Shown piece by piece: positions 18,542 to 28,860 of a stretch of DNA of 64,000 bases (its first letter is position 1; every line of letters starts with the position of its first letter). The DNA is taken from the NCBI RefSeq assembly GCF_011065405.1, contig NZ_CP047056.1:1510747-1574746 (forward strand). The letters run 5' to 3'. The notes under the pieces are model-generated. The model saw only the letters and a list, made by a program, of their open reading frames with translations, searched no databases and was not told the origin of the DNA. The DNA comes from Succinivibrio dextrinosolvens (lineage in GTDB: Bacteria; Pseudomonadota; Gammaproteobacteria; Enterobacterales; Succinivibrionaceae). Both the position numbers and the translations under genes were made by a program.

Positions 18542-19533
18542 AGTTCAATAAGTTCATCCTTTTGAAAATCTCTTATCGCTACTGTTCCAATAACACTATT
18601 CCATTTCATTGGACTAATACCTGTTCCTGGTCTTTTAGTTGTAAGATTATGATCAGAGAAAATCTCTCCTTTTTTTATATCAATTTTTGCAACAATACTT
18701 TTTCTTGCAACAGATAAATTGGCACGCTCAGATTCAGTAACACGTTTTTCACCGTCTCCAAGAGCTTTTTCTATATTTCTTATAGCTCGAACCATATCTG
18801 CTAATTCCTTTGGTTCTAAACTCGCTTTATGATCTGGACCATCCATACTTCTGTCCAAGGTAAAATGTTTCTCAATTATCTCAGCTCCGAGCGCAACAGC
18901 TGCAATTGGCACTTCAATTCCCAAGGTATGGTCAGAGTATCCAACCTTTACTCCAAATTTATCCATAAGCGTGTTCATTGCCTTCAGATTAACATCACAG
19001 TATGGGGTTGGGTATTGGGTATTACAATGAAGAATACTTATTTTTTCAGAGCCATGATCTCTGAGAACATTTAAAGACTCCTCAATCTCTTCCATAGAAC
19101 ACATACCTGTTGAAAGAATCACTGGTTTATTAGTCTTGGCTATTTCAACCAAATAAGGATAATTTGTTATTTCACCTGATGGAATTTTCCAAATGTCCTG
19201 AAGGTTATCTAGAAAAGAGATACTTTGAAGATCAAAGGGTGTTGAAAGGAACTTTATGCCTATTTTTTTACAGTAATCAGATAATTCAACGAAAGAATCA
19301 AAACTCAGAGCCAGTTTTCTTAACATATTGAGCTGTGAATCTTCTTCCCCTAGATTTTTTTTCTGATAATTCGCCATCTTTGTTTTTTTTGAAGATAACA
19401 ATTCAGGAACAAAGGTTTGAAATTTAACAATATCAGCGCCTGCTTTTTTTGCTTCATCGACTAGTCTTTTAGCGATATTTATATCACCATTATGATTGAC
19501 ACCAGCCTCTGCAATTATTAAGGTTTTATTCAT
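18538..19533 (-). CDS. legI: NeuB-family nonulosonate synthase (legionaminate synthase)
   Basis: Condenses the hexose product of the 2-epimerase with phosphoenolpyruvate to form the nine-carbon sugar. The 331-residue protein has the NeuB TIM barrel, beginning IAEAGVNHNGD, with VKFQTF, the loop region STPFD, SGEITN, STGM and the late EKHFTLDR motif. A SAF antifreeze-like domain (about 275-331, with KKGEIF and RPGTGISP) follows. All expected conserved blocks are present and the length is normal. The gene lies between the acetyltransferase and 2-epimerase genes of the operon. Confidence 0.92.
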   Translation of the reverse strand: MNKTLIIAEAGVNHNGDINIAKRLVDEAKKAGADIVKFQTFVPELLSSKKTKMANYQKKNLGEEDSQLNMLRKLALSFDSFVELSDYCKKIGIKFLSTPFDLQSISFLDNLQDIWKIPSGEITNYPYLVEIAKTNKPVILSTGMCSMEEIEESLNVLRDHGSEKISILHCNTQYPTPYCDVNLKAMNTLMDKFGVKVGYSDHTLGIEVPIAAVALGAEIIEKHFTLDRSMDGPDHKASLEPKELADMVRAIRNIEKALGDGEKRVTESERANLSVARKSIVAKIDIKKGEIFSDHNLTTKRPGTGISPMKWNSVIGTVAIRDFQKDELIEL

Positions 19534-19605
19534 ACAGAAAAATTCTCAAAAAATAAAACTAACGTTATTTGCGACAAATACTCTAGATAAGTTAGAAGAT
19601 GGAAT

Positions 19606-20244
19606 CTACGTTCTATTCTCTTTTTTTACTAAACCAGAAACAATCCTATCATCATCAACATTGCCTAAAACAACGCTTCCTGCACCGATTATTACATTTT
19701 TACCAATGTTTATACCTTGAATTATTGTACTTCCGGCACCAACAAAAGTATCACTGCCAATAGTGCAATTTCCGCACAAGATTGAGCCAATTGAAATATG
19801 AGAAAAATCGCCAATAGAACATTCATGTTCTACAATAGCTCCTGTATTTACAATACAATGTTTTCCAACTGCAACCTTAGCATTTACAACTGCATTTTTT
19901 CCTATAAAAGAGCCTTCCCCTATATTGGAACAATTTGATACTCTTGCAGAAGGGTCACAAATAATTGGAAATTCAAATCCCAAAGCATGGACTAACGCAT
20001 AAAGAGTTCGTCTTATTTTGGTTGTTTTAATTGAACCAACAGTAATAAAAGCATACTCAAAACCAGCTTTTTTTAGGTCCGGTAATAAACGATCATCACC
20101 TACTACAGTACAGTCTAAAATCTTACAGTTAGGAGTTAACTTAGAATCAACAATAACAATATCATCAAATTCTTTGCTAGAAAGAATACAATCTAGAACA
20201 GAAATACAGTGACCTCCGCCACCAATAAGAACAATCTTTTTCAA
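19606..20244 (-). CDS. legH: NeuD/PglD-type sugar N-acetyltransferase
   Basis: A 212-residue left-handed beta-helix acyltransferase with an N-terminal Rossmann-like sugar-binding part (VLIGGGGHCISVLDCI) and hexapeptide repeats in the second half. These include the catalytic-type histidine segment NTGAIVEHECSIGDFSHIS and VGAGSTIIQGINIGKNVIIG. In Campylobacter LegH and PglD such enzymes acetylate the 4-amino group made by the aminotransferase, which fits its place here. The start is TTG at 20244, preceded by AGGA. Seventy-two non-coding bases separate it from the synthase gene. Confidence 0.83.
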   Translation of the reverse strand: MKKIVLIGGGGHCISVLDCILSSKEFDDIVIVDSKLTPNCKILDCTVVGDDRLLPDLKKAGFEYAFITVGSIKTTKIRRTLYALVHALGFEFPIICDPSARVSNCSNIGEGSFIGKNAVVNAKVAVGKHCIVNTGAIVEHECSIGDFSHISIGSILCGNCTIGSDTFVGAGSTIIQGINIGKNVIIGAGSVVLGNVDDDRIVSGLVKKENRT

Positions 20245-20258
20245 TCGAAAATCCTTAT

Positions 20259-21320
20259 TTATTCTCCTATTAGACGATTTCTCATTTTTTCAAGCTCAGG
20301 GAACTGCCCCATATCCATCCAATCGTTTCCTCTTACTGGATAAACAGCAGTCTTTAAACCTTTTTTTCGTTCGTATTCGATAATGTCTGGAAAGCCAATT
20401 GATACATTATCCTTAATATCATCCAGGACCTCTGGTTCAACTACATATATGCCTGTATTTGTAAGGTATGAAATCATAGGTTTTTCCTTCATTTCCTGAA
20501 TTATGCCATCTTTTCCTATTTCAACCACACCATAAGGAATATTAAAATTCTTATATGCACAGACCATAGTAATAATATTTTTGTTTTCCTTATGAAATTT
20601 CAAAATATCAGCATAATTGGAATCGAGAAGAACATCACAATTAGCGAAAAAAAAAGTATCATTCACCTTATTTTTTAAAAGGCTTAATCCACCACCTGTT
20701 CCAAGAGGTTCATTCTCATCGTACCAGGTTATGTTATAGCGAGACTCATTTTCTTTAAAGTAGGTTTTAATTAATTCCTTTTTATAATTAACAATAACGT
20801 GAAAATCATTACAACCATTATATAAATAGGATTTCATGATTAACTCTATAATTGGAAGATCACCAACAGGGATTAAAGGCTTAGGTAAGACTTTAGTTAA
20901 AGGGTATAAACGAGAGCCTTTTCCTCCGGCATTTATAACAACAGGCACATTTAGAGACTCTCGAAATAGCTTCTGCTCTTTTGCATCTCCAGTATATAAA
21001 TCAATTATTTTCCCTGTTTTATCAACAATTGGAATTACAACAAAATCTCTTTTATGAAAGATTTTCTTAGCCTCTTTCAATGAGGAAGCACTTTTGGGGT
21101 TTTTGTTAGCTGCGACGATTGCACTGCAATTCATAACCCCGCCAGATAAAAGATATCTTCTAACATCTCCATCTGTTAAAGCTGCAATTAAAACACCTTT
21201 TTTATCAGCAATAAAAACAATTCCATGTGTATTTTTATCAATTTTCTGCATTGCTTCTGATAAAGAGGAAGAATCGCTAGTAATAAAATCATCCAAAGAT
21301 AAAGTACTATTCATTTGCAA
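20259..21320 (-). CDS. ptmE: CBS-domain sugar nucleotidyltransferase (PtmE-like)
   Basis: A 353-residue protein with two CBS repeats in the first 120 residues and a nucleotidyltransferase domain from about 127 on, with the signature INAGGKGSRLYPLTKVLPKP. In Campylobacter jejuni PtmE makes the GDP-amino-sugar precursor for legionaminate, and this domain order is the same. The start overlaps the end of the aminotransferase gene by 14 bases. The CBS pair may sense adenine nucleotides. It is a good indicator that this operon uses the GDP-sugar (Campylobacter-type) legionaminate route and not a UDP-sugar route; that is inference from homology. Confidence 0.85.
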   Translation of the reverse strand: MQMNSTLSLDDFITSDSSSLSEAMQKIDKNTHGIVFIADKKGVLIAALTDGDVRRYLLSGGVMNCSAIVAANKNPKSASSLKEAKKIFHKRDFVVIPIVDKTGKIIDLYTGDAKEQKLFRESLNVPVVINAGGKGSRLYPLTKVLPKPLIPVGDLPIIELIMKSYLYNGCNDFHVIVNYKKELIKTYFKENESRYNITWYDENEPLGTGGGLSLLKNKVNDTFFFANCDVLLDSNYADILKFHKENKNIITMVCAYKNFNIPYGVVEIGKDGIIQEMKEKPMISYLTNTGIYVVEPEVLDDIKDNVSIGFPDIIEYERKKGLKTAVYPVRGNDWMDMGQFPELEKMRNRLIGE

Positions 21321-22485
21321 AATCCCCTAGAAGTCTTTTGATTGTCTCAGATACATAATTAATCTCTTCTGTAGTTATATTAGTTGAGCAAGGAATATTT
21401 AAAATTCTACTTGCGTAGAATTGAGATTTTTCAAGCAAATATGTTACTTCTTCTTGATATGGCTTCTGTTCATTTATCAGCCCCCATATAGGACGAGTTT
21501 CAATATTTTTTTCTTTTAAGCTCTCTATTATCTTAATAATAGGTGTTTTTATTCGTTCCCTATTAATAAACAAAGAATAAAACCATTTATTTGACGAAAT
21601 CCCTTTTCTAAAAGGTAAAATCCAACAATATTCACAATCCTTAAAAGAATTAAGGTAAACATCATAATTATGCTGTTTACGTTTTATAAATACAGGAAGT
21701 TCTTCTAATTGCGCTACTCCTAAAGCTGCTTGAAGATTGGTCATGCGATAGTTATAGCCAATTTCATCGTGAATATAATAATGAGGATCTGTCTTAGCTT
21801 GAGTTGATAGAAAACGCATATGCTCTACTTTTGATGAAACATTTGATGTAACGGCGCCACCTCCTCCTGTTGTAATTATTTTATTGCCATTAAAACTGAA
21901 TGCACCAAAATCTCCTATTGTACCTGCAAATTTGCCTTTGTACTTTCCCTCAATATACTTCGTACCCAAGGCCTCTGTTGCATCCTCAATCACAATTAAA
22001 TTGTAATAGTGAGCAATGTCCATGATTGCTTCCATGTCAGCCATATTTCCAAATACATGAATGACAACCAATGCTTTTACGTGGTAGTTTCTATATTTTA
22101 ATAAGTTACCATCCCATTCACATTCAGTTTTGCAAAAGGATTCAAGTTTAATAGGGTCGAGACAAAAACTATCGTCGCAATCTATAAATACAGGAGTCGC
22201 GTGTTGATATTTGATAGGATTAACTGCAGCAATAAAAGTTAAAGGAGAAACTAAAACTATATCACCCAAAGAAACGTTCGCTTCAATCAGGCTTAAATGC
22301 AATGCAGAAGTACCACTTTGACAAACAGCAACATTTTCAACTTGTAAATACTTGGCAAGTTCACATTCAAACCTGTCAACATAAGAGCCTCCTGTTGAAA
22401 CCCATACCTTATCAACAGCATCATCAACGTACTTTCTTTCGTTTCCTTCAAAATTTGGTACAGAAAGAGGGATAAACTTATCCAA
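21307..22485 (-). CDS. legC: PLP-dependent sugar aminotransferase (LegC type)
   Basis: A DegT/DnrJ/EryC1/StrS-family enzyme of 392 residues that aminates the 4-keto sugar formed by the dehydratase. It opens with IPLSVPNFEGNERKYV and has AVCQSGTSALHLSL in the cofactor region. EDATEALG carries the PLP-contacting acidic residue, and the PLP-binding lysine is in FSFNGNKIITTGGGG. The C-terminal NIPCSTNITTEEINYV is also family-typical. It fits LegC-like aminotransferases best by wording of these motifs. Second gene of the operon, 50 bases or so behind the dehydratase. Confidence 0.88.
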   Translation of the reverse strand: MDKFIPLSVPNFEGNERKYVDDAVDKVWVSTGGSYVDRFECELAKYLQVENVAVCQSGTSALHLSLIEANVSLGDIVLVSPLTFIAAVNPIKYQHATPVFIDCDDSFCLDPIKLESFCKTECEWDGNLLKYRNYHVKALVVIHVFGNMADMEAIMDIAHYYNLIVIEDATEALGTKYIEGKYKGKFAGTIGDFGAFSFNGNKIITTGGGGAVTSNVSSKVEHMRFLSTQAKTDPHYYIHDEIGYNYRMTNLQAALGVAQLEELPVFIKRKQHNYDVYLNSFKDCEYCWILPFRKGISSNKWFYSLFINRERIKTPIIKIIESLKEKNIETRPIWGLINEQKPYQEEVTYLLEKSQFYASRILNIPCSTNITTEEINYVSETIKRLLGDFANE

Positions 22486-22535
22486 AATAGAAACTCCTAA
22501 AAGACAGTCTGATAGATATAAACAAGAAAGGCTGC

Positions 22536-23744
22536 TTACATCTTACTATCTAACGATTTTCCTGTCTCTAAATGATTGAAATTAGGTAAATATTCCTTTA
22601 ATATCCTCACAATATCTTCCTTAGAGATATCTTCCTTACAAAAGGCATCGTTTAGATTACTAATCAGGTTATTCACATATTCTTTATTAGGTAAATCTTT
22701 ATTGATAATAACGCCTAATGAAGAAAACCTATTTACATCTGTCTGTTCATTTTCAGTAACAAATTCTTCAAAAGATTTCTCTCCAGAGGTATCTGATTTG
22801 GAGAAATGAACAGGATAAAGCTTACTTCCACACTTAAGATTCTCTGCAATAGAGATTGCTTCTTCATCAGAATCACAGTAGCAAATATCAAATCCAAATT
22901 CTTTTAACAATGATTCAGCAATACTATCGAAAGACATCATTAATGCTTCATCCAATTTAGGATAAAAGATCTCGCGGTTATTTCCTAAAATACAAGACAA
23001 GACACAAATCTCTCCAGATTCATTAGGAGATACAAAATAACGTCTGATATCCGACGGTGCAGACAACGGCTGTAACTTTTGGATTCTATCTAAAAAGCCT
23101 GCTGGAAGAGATCCATTTGAAAAAGCCACATTTGCAAAGCGAGCAGTTTTAACAGGAAATACATAAGAATAAGAAAAAATAAGATCTTCCATTACCCTTT
23201 TTGAAGCCCCCATAATATTAACTGGATTTGCGGCTTTGTCAGTTGACACGCAAAAATAAACCTCTGGAGGGTATTCTGTCAGGATATCTAAGAGTTTTTG
23301 CGCATGCAAAATATTATTCTGAATTAAAGACTCAACTGAAAAAATATCTTTCTCAGAGCGAACGTGTTTATGTGCAGAAAAATTTGCAACAATGTCAAAG
23401 CCTTTATGAAATAAAAACATTTTGTTAAACACATTAGAATAATAATCCATGGGATAAGTTCTATAGTTCTCTGGAACATACATTCCTTTTGTTGATCTCA
23501 AATCTCTAGTTAGTTCCGCTAAGGCATTTTCGTTGGTATCTACAACAACTAATTCCGAAGGTTTATACTTTAGAAGCACTTTAATAAAAGAAGAACCAAT
23601 TGTGCCAGCACCTCCTATGACAAGAATGCTTTTTCCATTTATTTTCTGAGAAAGTTTATCTGAATTATCTTCTATATCTCGAAGAAACAAGGAAGAATGT
23701 CTATGAGTAACGTATGTTGCAATGAATTTATTTAAATCAAACAT
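22536..23744 (-). CDS. legB: CapD/FlaA1-type nucleotide-sugar 4,6-dehydratase (LegB role)
   Basis: An extended SDR enzyme of about 402 residues that would start the pathway by 4,6-dehydration of an NDP-GlcNAc. The NAD-binding motif is ILVIGGAGTIGSSFI. The active-site region reads CVSTDKAANPVNIMGASKRVMEDL, in which the usual YxxxK is MxxxK as in WbpM/CapD enzymes. A C-terminal extension beyond residue 300 is unassigned. I chose the ATG at 23744 (MFDLNK); the longer frame from 23825 adds a hydrophobic stretch with no relatives that I know. Campylobacter LegB itself is shorter, so the LegB role rests on operon context. Confidence 0.78.
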   Translation of the reverse strand: MFDLNKFIATYVTHRHSSLFLRDIEDNSDKLSQKINGKSILVIGGAGTIGSSFIKVLLKYKPSELVVVDTNENALAELTRDLRSTKGMYVPENYRTYPMDYYSNVFNKMFLFHKGFDIVANFSAHKHVRSEKDIFSVESLIQNNILHAQKLLDILTEYPPEVYFCVSTDKAANPVNIMGASKRVMEDLIFSYSYVFPVKTARFANVAFSNGSLPAGFLDRIQKLQPLSAPSDIRRYFVSPNESGEICVLSCILGNNREIFYPKLDEALMMSFDSIAESLLKEFGFDICYCDSDEEAISIAENLKCGSKLYPVHFSKSDTSGEKSFEEFVTENEQTDVNRFSSLGVIINKDLPNKEYVNNLISNLNDAFCKEDISKEDIVRILKEYLPNFNHLETGKSLDSKM

Positions 23745-23979
23745 ATTTAATCTCATCAATTCAATCTGTTTTGTATTATTTATAATAGCTAGTAACACTA
23801 TGAAAAATAAAGGATCCATCCACACATTTATTATAATAAATACTATAAATAGATAATCTGATTTAGGATGAGAATTAGAGAATATCTTGTTCTCTGCATA
23901 GACTCACAGAAAACAATTCAAAGCAAATCTTAACTGAATACTTGCAAGTGACATTAGCTTTCTTACTAAAAAGAAAAAA

Positions 23980-26223
23980 TTAGTTGTATTGTTTTATAAA
24001 TTGCTTAATAGGGTCATCGTAGTTTTCCTTAATTAGATTTACTTCATTTGGAAAATTTGGAGCCCTGACATGAGGCATATCTTTTCCTACCTTTCCATCT
24101 GGATAATATTTCCTGTGTTCTCCCATTATGTAGTCAGGAAGCTTTTCAAAAACTAGCGGAGATTCCTGCAAATAATCATCTATAATATCCATAAGATAAT
24201 TTGCATTTTTTTGTCTTTCATCAGGATCATTCGTAGCAAATAAAGCTCCTGTCAGAACAGTAAGCATACTGGAAATCGAGCTTTCAGTTACTCCCGCATA
24301 GAACGGAGACAGATCTTTTGCAATATTATTTAAGAAATTCCAGACAGTTTGAATTAAATCAATCCACCCTTTTAAGTCAGAAGGTCTATTCTTTATTATT
24401 TCACGGATATTAGAACATATGCGCTCATATATTTGAGGATATATAACTTTTTTCAATTGTTCTTCAGAAATATCAAAGCATTGAGTCTTTTCACTTGCAA
24501 GATATTTTTTAAATTCAGTTTTATCAATATCTTCAAGCAGATTAAATTTAGAAATCAACTCTTCTGAATGTACTGGAACAGCCCCCTTAATTAATATCCC
24601 ATCAGAACAGTTAAAACATTCTCCTTTGTTCTTAAGCAAATTTTCTATTGATATTTCTATACCTGATACAGATTGTATAAATAAATCATTGGTAACACAC
24701 ACTCCTCCAAAATTTGCCTCTACACATTGATTTGTGGAATAGAATTCAGTCTCATCTGAATATCCTCTTTTCTTATATAAAGTCGTATAAAGAGAGTGAA
24801 TTGATTGATCTACGCTTTTTTTTCCATTGTCCAAACCAAATAAAAAGATTTTTTTAAAGCCTAAACGTATCGCTCCTGATACCCCCATATTTCCAACAAG
24901 TGGATTCATATTTGAAACAGTATCAATGTTCTTTAAATTCAAGTTTGACGCTAAATGCCTAAAAAAATTCTCATCCTGTTTACCAAAAATAGCAGTATGC
25001 TTAAAAAGCTCAACCACAGAAGGATGCACAACACCAGAACATAATAAAAAAACATCATCGAAATAACTTTTATCGGGAATAATACTTAAAGTTTGAAAAA
25101 TCTCAGGAATTCTTTCAGTATTTGCGTAAAAATCAGCTTTTATTCCAGAATGGTAAAGGGCATCAATAGCAGTACCACAAGCTATTATCAAAGCTTTATC
25201 CTGATATTTGCGAATAAAAGGCAAATCACGATCTAGGGAGGGACCAGAACCAATTATAAAAACAGGAAGATATTGATATTCATCCTTCATTTCAACATTA
25301 AGAACAAAGTTTTTTTTATGACACAGTGAATAACAGGAATGAGCAATACCAAAAAGAACATCATCAAAAAAACCCAAAGCAGATGGAACATGTTTGTAGC
25401 GATGCACAATTTCTTTGTGTATTTTTAGATTAGCTTCATCTTCGTAATGATAATAGATAAAGTTTGCTCCAATGTTGTAAAGTCCACTCAGTAAAAAAGC
25501 GCTGTAAACACCAAGACCAACCCTATTAAAATCATCATTTAATATAAAATATATACGTTTTTTTTCTGAATCGAAATGTGATAAAAATTTTGCCCAATCA
25601 AAAGTATGCAGTGATGCAAAAAAAACATCCTTATTTGGCTCAATGATTACAAGATTTGCAATATCAATCCTTCTACACATCTCCTCAAGCTGATATCCTA
25701 ACCCCACGCCAACCATTACAAAAAAAGGGACAATCATGCAGTCTGAAATTTTACATCTTTCTTTCGAGGTTCCGTTATAGTACTTTATCATGCTATTTAA
25801 GTACTTATAGTGGAACTGCCCATAAGGATCAGCTTCATCATTTACATTTATAGAGTTAAACTTAACATTTAACATGGCATCGATCTGATACTTACAAAAA
25901 TCCCTTGGATCAGTCACATCTACTTTTTCTGCATTATTGCTGAGATTAGCTAATAATGAGCTGGAACTAAATTCCAAAAACTGAATTGGTGAATGCTTTT
26001 CATAAAAAGATAAATTCTCATCTGAAAAACACATGTTTGGGGTTCCTTTTTCAGAACAAAAGAAATCCATAGATTGCTTTGGAATGTAAGATTCAAACTC
26101 AGAAGCTATTTTTGGAAAATATTTTTTAAAGGACTCAAGATTAGCTCTAAATCGAGTAATTAAAAAATCGGACAGTTGTTCAGAATTTGTAAGGTCACAG
26201 TTTTTTTCAATAAAATCGGTCAT
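23980..26223 (-). CDS. Maf-type motility accessory factor, flagellin nonulosonate glycosyltransferase (copy 1)
   Basis: A 747-residue protein of the Maf (DUF115, MptE-like) family. Such proteins transfer pseudaminic or legionaminic acid from CMP-sugar onto flagellin Ser/Thr in Campylobacter, Helicobacter, Aeromonas and others. The central catalytic-type domain starts near residue 320 with PVFIIGSGPSLDRDL, followed by LIIACGTAIDAL and ADFYANTER. An N-terminal domain contains GVGLGYQLEEM and IIEPNKDVFFASL. The last 250 residues or so are almost identical to the next copy. It directly precedes the nonulosonate operon on the same strand, 235 bases upstream of the dehydratase start. Confidence 0.9.
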   Translation of the reverse strand: MTDFIEKNCDLTNSEQLSDFLITRFRANLESFKKYFPKIASEFESYIPKQSMDFFCSEKGTPNMCFSDENLSFYEKHSPIQFLEFSSSSLLANLSNNAEKVDVTDPRDFCKYQIDAMLNVKFNSINVNDEADPYGQFHYKYLNSMIKYYNGTSKERCKISDCMIVPFFVMVGVGLGYQLEEMCRRIDIANLVIIEPNKDVFFASLHTFDWAKFLSHFDSEKKRIYFILNDDFNRVGLGVYSAFLLSGLYNIGANFIYYHYEDEANLKIHKEIVHRYKHVPSALGFFDDVLFGIAHSCYSLCHKKNFVLNVEMKDEYQYLPVFIIGSGPSLDRDLPFIRKYQDKALIIACGTAIDALYHSGIKADFYANTERIPEIFQTLSIIPDKSYFDDVFLLCSGVVHPSVVELFKHTAIFGKQDENFFRHLASNLNLKNIDTVSNMNPLVGNMGVSGAIRLGFKKIFLFGLDNGKKSVDQSIHSLYTTLYKKRGYSDETEFYSTNQCVEANFGGVCVTNDLFIQSVSGIEISIENLLKNKGECFNCSDGILIKGAVPVHSEELISKFNLLEDIDKTEFKKYLASEKTQCFDISEEQLKKVIYPQIYERICSNIREIIKNRPSDLKGWIDLIQTVWNFLNNIAKDLSPFYAGVTESSISSMLTVLTGALFATNDPDERQKNANYLMDIIDDYLQESPLVFEKLPDYIMGEHRKYYPDGKVGKDMPHVRAPNFPNEVNLIKENYDDPIKQFIKQYN

Positions 26224-26359
26224 AGTTGTATGCTTATAAAATACGGTTAATTTCTTTCTGAAGTGAATGGTTTTCTTTAATTTTCATGCCCAAAGCATCC
26301 ACAGCTTTTTTTAGCAAGATAATTTCAGATTAGATAATTCCTGAAGATAAACCACAAAT

Positions 26360-26472
26360 AAAGACAACTGTTTTGTCAGAAAATATCACCATTACAAGCT
26401 GTAATATAAATTCGACTTTAACGTTGATAAAGGAAAAGATATAGAGTCTGTGTATAATCTCTCAAATCAGAC
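26360..26472. repeat. Duplicated intergenic segment, copy 1
   Basis: About 113 bases highly similar to 28861-28974. Both lie upstream of a Maf gene on the minus strand. Each contains, on the minus strand, a possible promoter with TTGAGA and TATATC 16 bases apart (26465 down to 26438 here), conserved in both copies. It marks the edge of a tandem gene duplication. Confidence 0.7.
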
Positions 26473-26478
26473 ACAATC

Positions 26479-28725
26479 TTATTCATATCTTTTTTTAAAT
26501 GTCTTTTGAGGATCGTCATACTTTTCCTTAATTAAGTTTACTTCACTTGGAAAATTAGGGGCACTGACGTGTGGCATATCTTTTCCTACCTTTCCATCTG
26601 GATAATATTTCCTGTGTTCTCCCATTATGTAGTCAGGAAGCTTTTCAAAAACAATCGGAGACTCCTGCAAATAATCATCTATAATGTCCATAAGATAATT
26701 TGCATTTTTTTGTCTTTCATCAGGATCATTCGTAGCAAATAAAGCTCCTGTCAGAACAGTAAGCATACTGGAAACCGAGCTTTCAGTTACTCCCGCATAG
26801 AACGGAGACAGATCTTTTGCAATATTATTTAAGAAATTCCAGACAGTTTGAATTAAATCAATCCACCCTTTTAAGTCAGAAGGTCTATTCTTTATTATTT
26901 CACGGATATTAGAACATATGCGCTCATATATTTGAGGATATATAACTTTTTTCAATTGTTCTTCAGAAATATCAAAGCATTGAGTCTTTTCACTTGCAAG
27001 ATATTTTTTAAATTCAGTTTTATCAATATCTTCAAGCAGATTAAATTTAGAAATCAACTCTTCTGAATGTACTGGAACAGCCCCCTTAATTAATATCCCA
27101 TCAGAACAGTTAAAACATTCACCACCTTTGGTCTTCAGAAAGTTTTTTACTGAGATTTCTATCATTGAAACTGATTGTATAAATAAATCATTAGTCTCAC
27201 ATACCCCACCAAAATTTGCATCTACATATTTATTGGTTATAAATTGGACTCCATCAGTAGGACAACCTAACTCATTGTATAGAGTTGTATAAAGAGAATG
27301 AATTGATTGCTCTGAGCTTTTTTTTCCATTATCCAGACCAAATAAAAAGATCTTTTTAAAGCCTAAGCGTATCGCTCCAGATACACCCATATTTCCAACC
27401 AAAGGATTCATATGGGAAACTGTATCAATGTTTTTTAGATTTAGGTTTGCAGCTAGACACTCAAAAAAAGCTTCATCCTTTTTACCAAAAATGGCGGTAT
27501 GCTGGAAGAGATTAACCACGGAAGGATGAGTAACTCCAGAACATAATAAAAAAATATCATCAAAATAACTCTTATCGGGAATAATACTTAGGGTTTGGAA
27601 AATCTCCGGAGTTCTTTCAGTATTGGCGTAAAAATCAGCTTTTATTCCCGAATGATAAAGGGCATCAATGGCAGTTCCGCAAGCTATTATCAAAGCTTTA
27701 TCCTGATATTTGCGAATAAAAGGCAAATCACGATCTAGGGAAGGACCAGAACCAATTATAAAAACAGGAAGACGTTGATATTCATCCTTCATTTCAACAT
27801 TAAGAACAAAGCTTTTTTTATGACACAGCGAATAACAGGAATGAGCAATACCAAACACTTTATCATCAAAAAATCCTAAAGCAGAAGGAACATGTTTGTA
27901 GTTAAACACAAGCTCTTTTTGAATTTTCAGATTAGATTCATCTTCATAATGATAATAGATAAAGTTTGCTCCAATGTTGTATAGTCCACTCAGTAAAAAA
28001 GCGCTGTAGACACCGAGACCAACCTTGTTGAGATCATCATCTAATATAAAATATATATGTTGTTTTTCTGAATCAAAATGTGATAAAAATTTTGCCCAAT
28101 CAAAAGTATGCAGAGATGCAAAAAAAACATCCTTATTTGGGTCAATGATTACAAGATTTGCAATATCAATCCTTCTATACATCTCCTCGAGCTGATATCC
28201 CAACCCCACGCCAACCATCACAAAAAAAGGGACAATCAGGCAATCCGAAATTTTACATCTTTCTTTTGTAGTTCCGTTGTAGTACTTTATCATGCTGTTT
28301 AAGTACTTATAGTGTAACTGTCCATAGGGATCTGGCTTATCATTTGTATTAATAAGATTAAACTTCGCCCTTAACATAGCATCAACCTGATACTTGCAAA
28401 ATTCCTTCGGATCGGTCACATCTATTTTTTCTTCATTATTGCTGAGAGTTGTCAGTAACGAATTGGAACTAAATTCTAAGAACTGAATTGGAGAATGCTT
28501 TTCATAAAAAGATAAATTATCATCTGAAAAGCACATGTTTGGAGTTCCATTTTCTGAACAAAAGAAATCCATAGATTGCTTTGGAATATAACATTCAAAC
28601 TCAGAAGCTATTTTAGGAAAATATTTTTTAAAAGCCTCAAGATTAGACCTAAATCGATTAATTAAAAAATCGGACAGCTGTTCAGAATTTGTAAGATCAC
28701 AGTTTTTTTCAATAAAATTGCTCAT
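26479..28725 (-). CDS. Maf-type flagellin glycosyltransferase (copy 2)
   Basis: Close tandem paralogue of the gene at 23980, 748 residues from the ATG at 28725 (MSNFIEKNCDL), which matches the start of its neighbour; the frame can be extended to 28788 but without support. The same motifs are present: GVGLGYQLEEM, PVFIIGSGPSLDRDL, ADFYANTERTPE. The two differ mainly in a stretch of about 60 residues after the HSLYTTLY motif and in scattered positions of the first half. The C-terminal parts are nearly identical down to the DNA, implying recent duplication or gene conversion. The copies may glycosylate different sites or use different sugars. Confidence 0.9.
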   Translation of the reverse strand: MSNFIEKNCDLTNSEQLSDFLINRFRSNLEAFKKYFPKIASEFECYIPKQSMDFFCSENGTPNMCFSDDNLSFYEKHSPIQFLEFSSNSLLTTLSNNEEKIDVTDPKEFCKYQVDAMLRAKFNLINTNDKPDPYGQLHYKYLNSMIKYYNGTTKERCKISDCLIVPFFVMVGVGLGYQLEEMYRRIDIANLVIIDPNKDVFFASLHTFDWAKFLSHFDSEKQHIYFILDDDLNKVGLGVYSAFLLSGLYNIGANFIYYHYEDESNLKIQKELVFNYKHVPSALGFFDDKVFGIAHSCYSLCHKKSFVLNVEMKDEYQRLPVFIIGSGPSLDRDLPFIRKYQDKALIIACGTAIDALYHSGIKADFYANTERTPEIFQTLSIIPDKSYFDDIFLLCSGVTHPSVVNLFQHTAIFGKKDEAFFECLAANLNLKNIDTVSHMNPLVGNMGVSGAIRLGFKKIFLFGLDNGKKSSEQSIHSLYTTLYNELGCPTDGVQFITNKYVDANFGGVCETNDLFIQSVSMIEISVKNFLKTKGGECFNCSDGILIKGAVPVHSEELISKFNLLEDIDKTEFKKYLASEKTQCFDISEEQLKKVIYPQIYERICSNIREIIKNRPSDLKGWIDLIQTVWNFLNNIAKDLSPFYAGVTESSVSSMLTVLTGALFATNDPDERQKNANYLMDIIDDYLQESPIVFEKLPDYIMGEHRKYYPDGKVGKDMPHVSAPNFPSEVNLIKEKYDDPQKTFKKRYE

Positions 28726-28860
28726 GGTAGTATGCCTATAAAATACTGTTAATTTATACCTAAATTGAAATATTTCTTTAGATTTCAAGAAAACAGCATC
28801 CGCAACTTTTTAAATAAGATTATTTCAGATTAGATAAATCATAATAGAAGTTACCAAAAC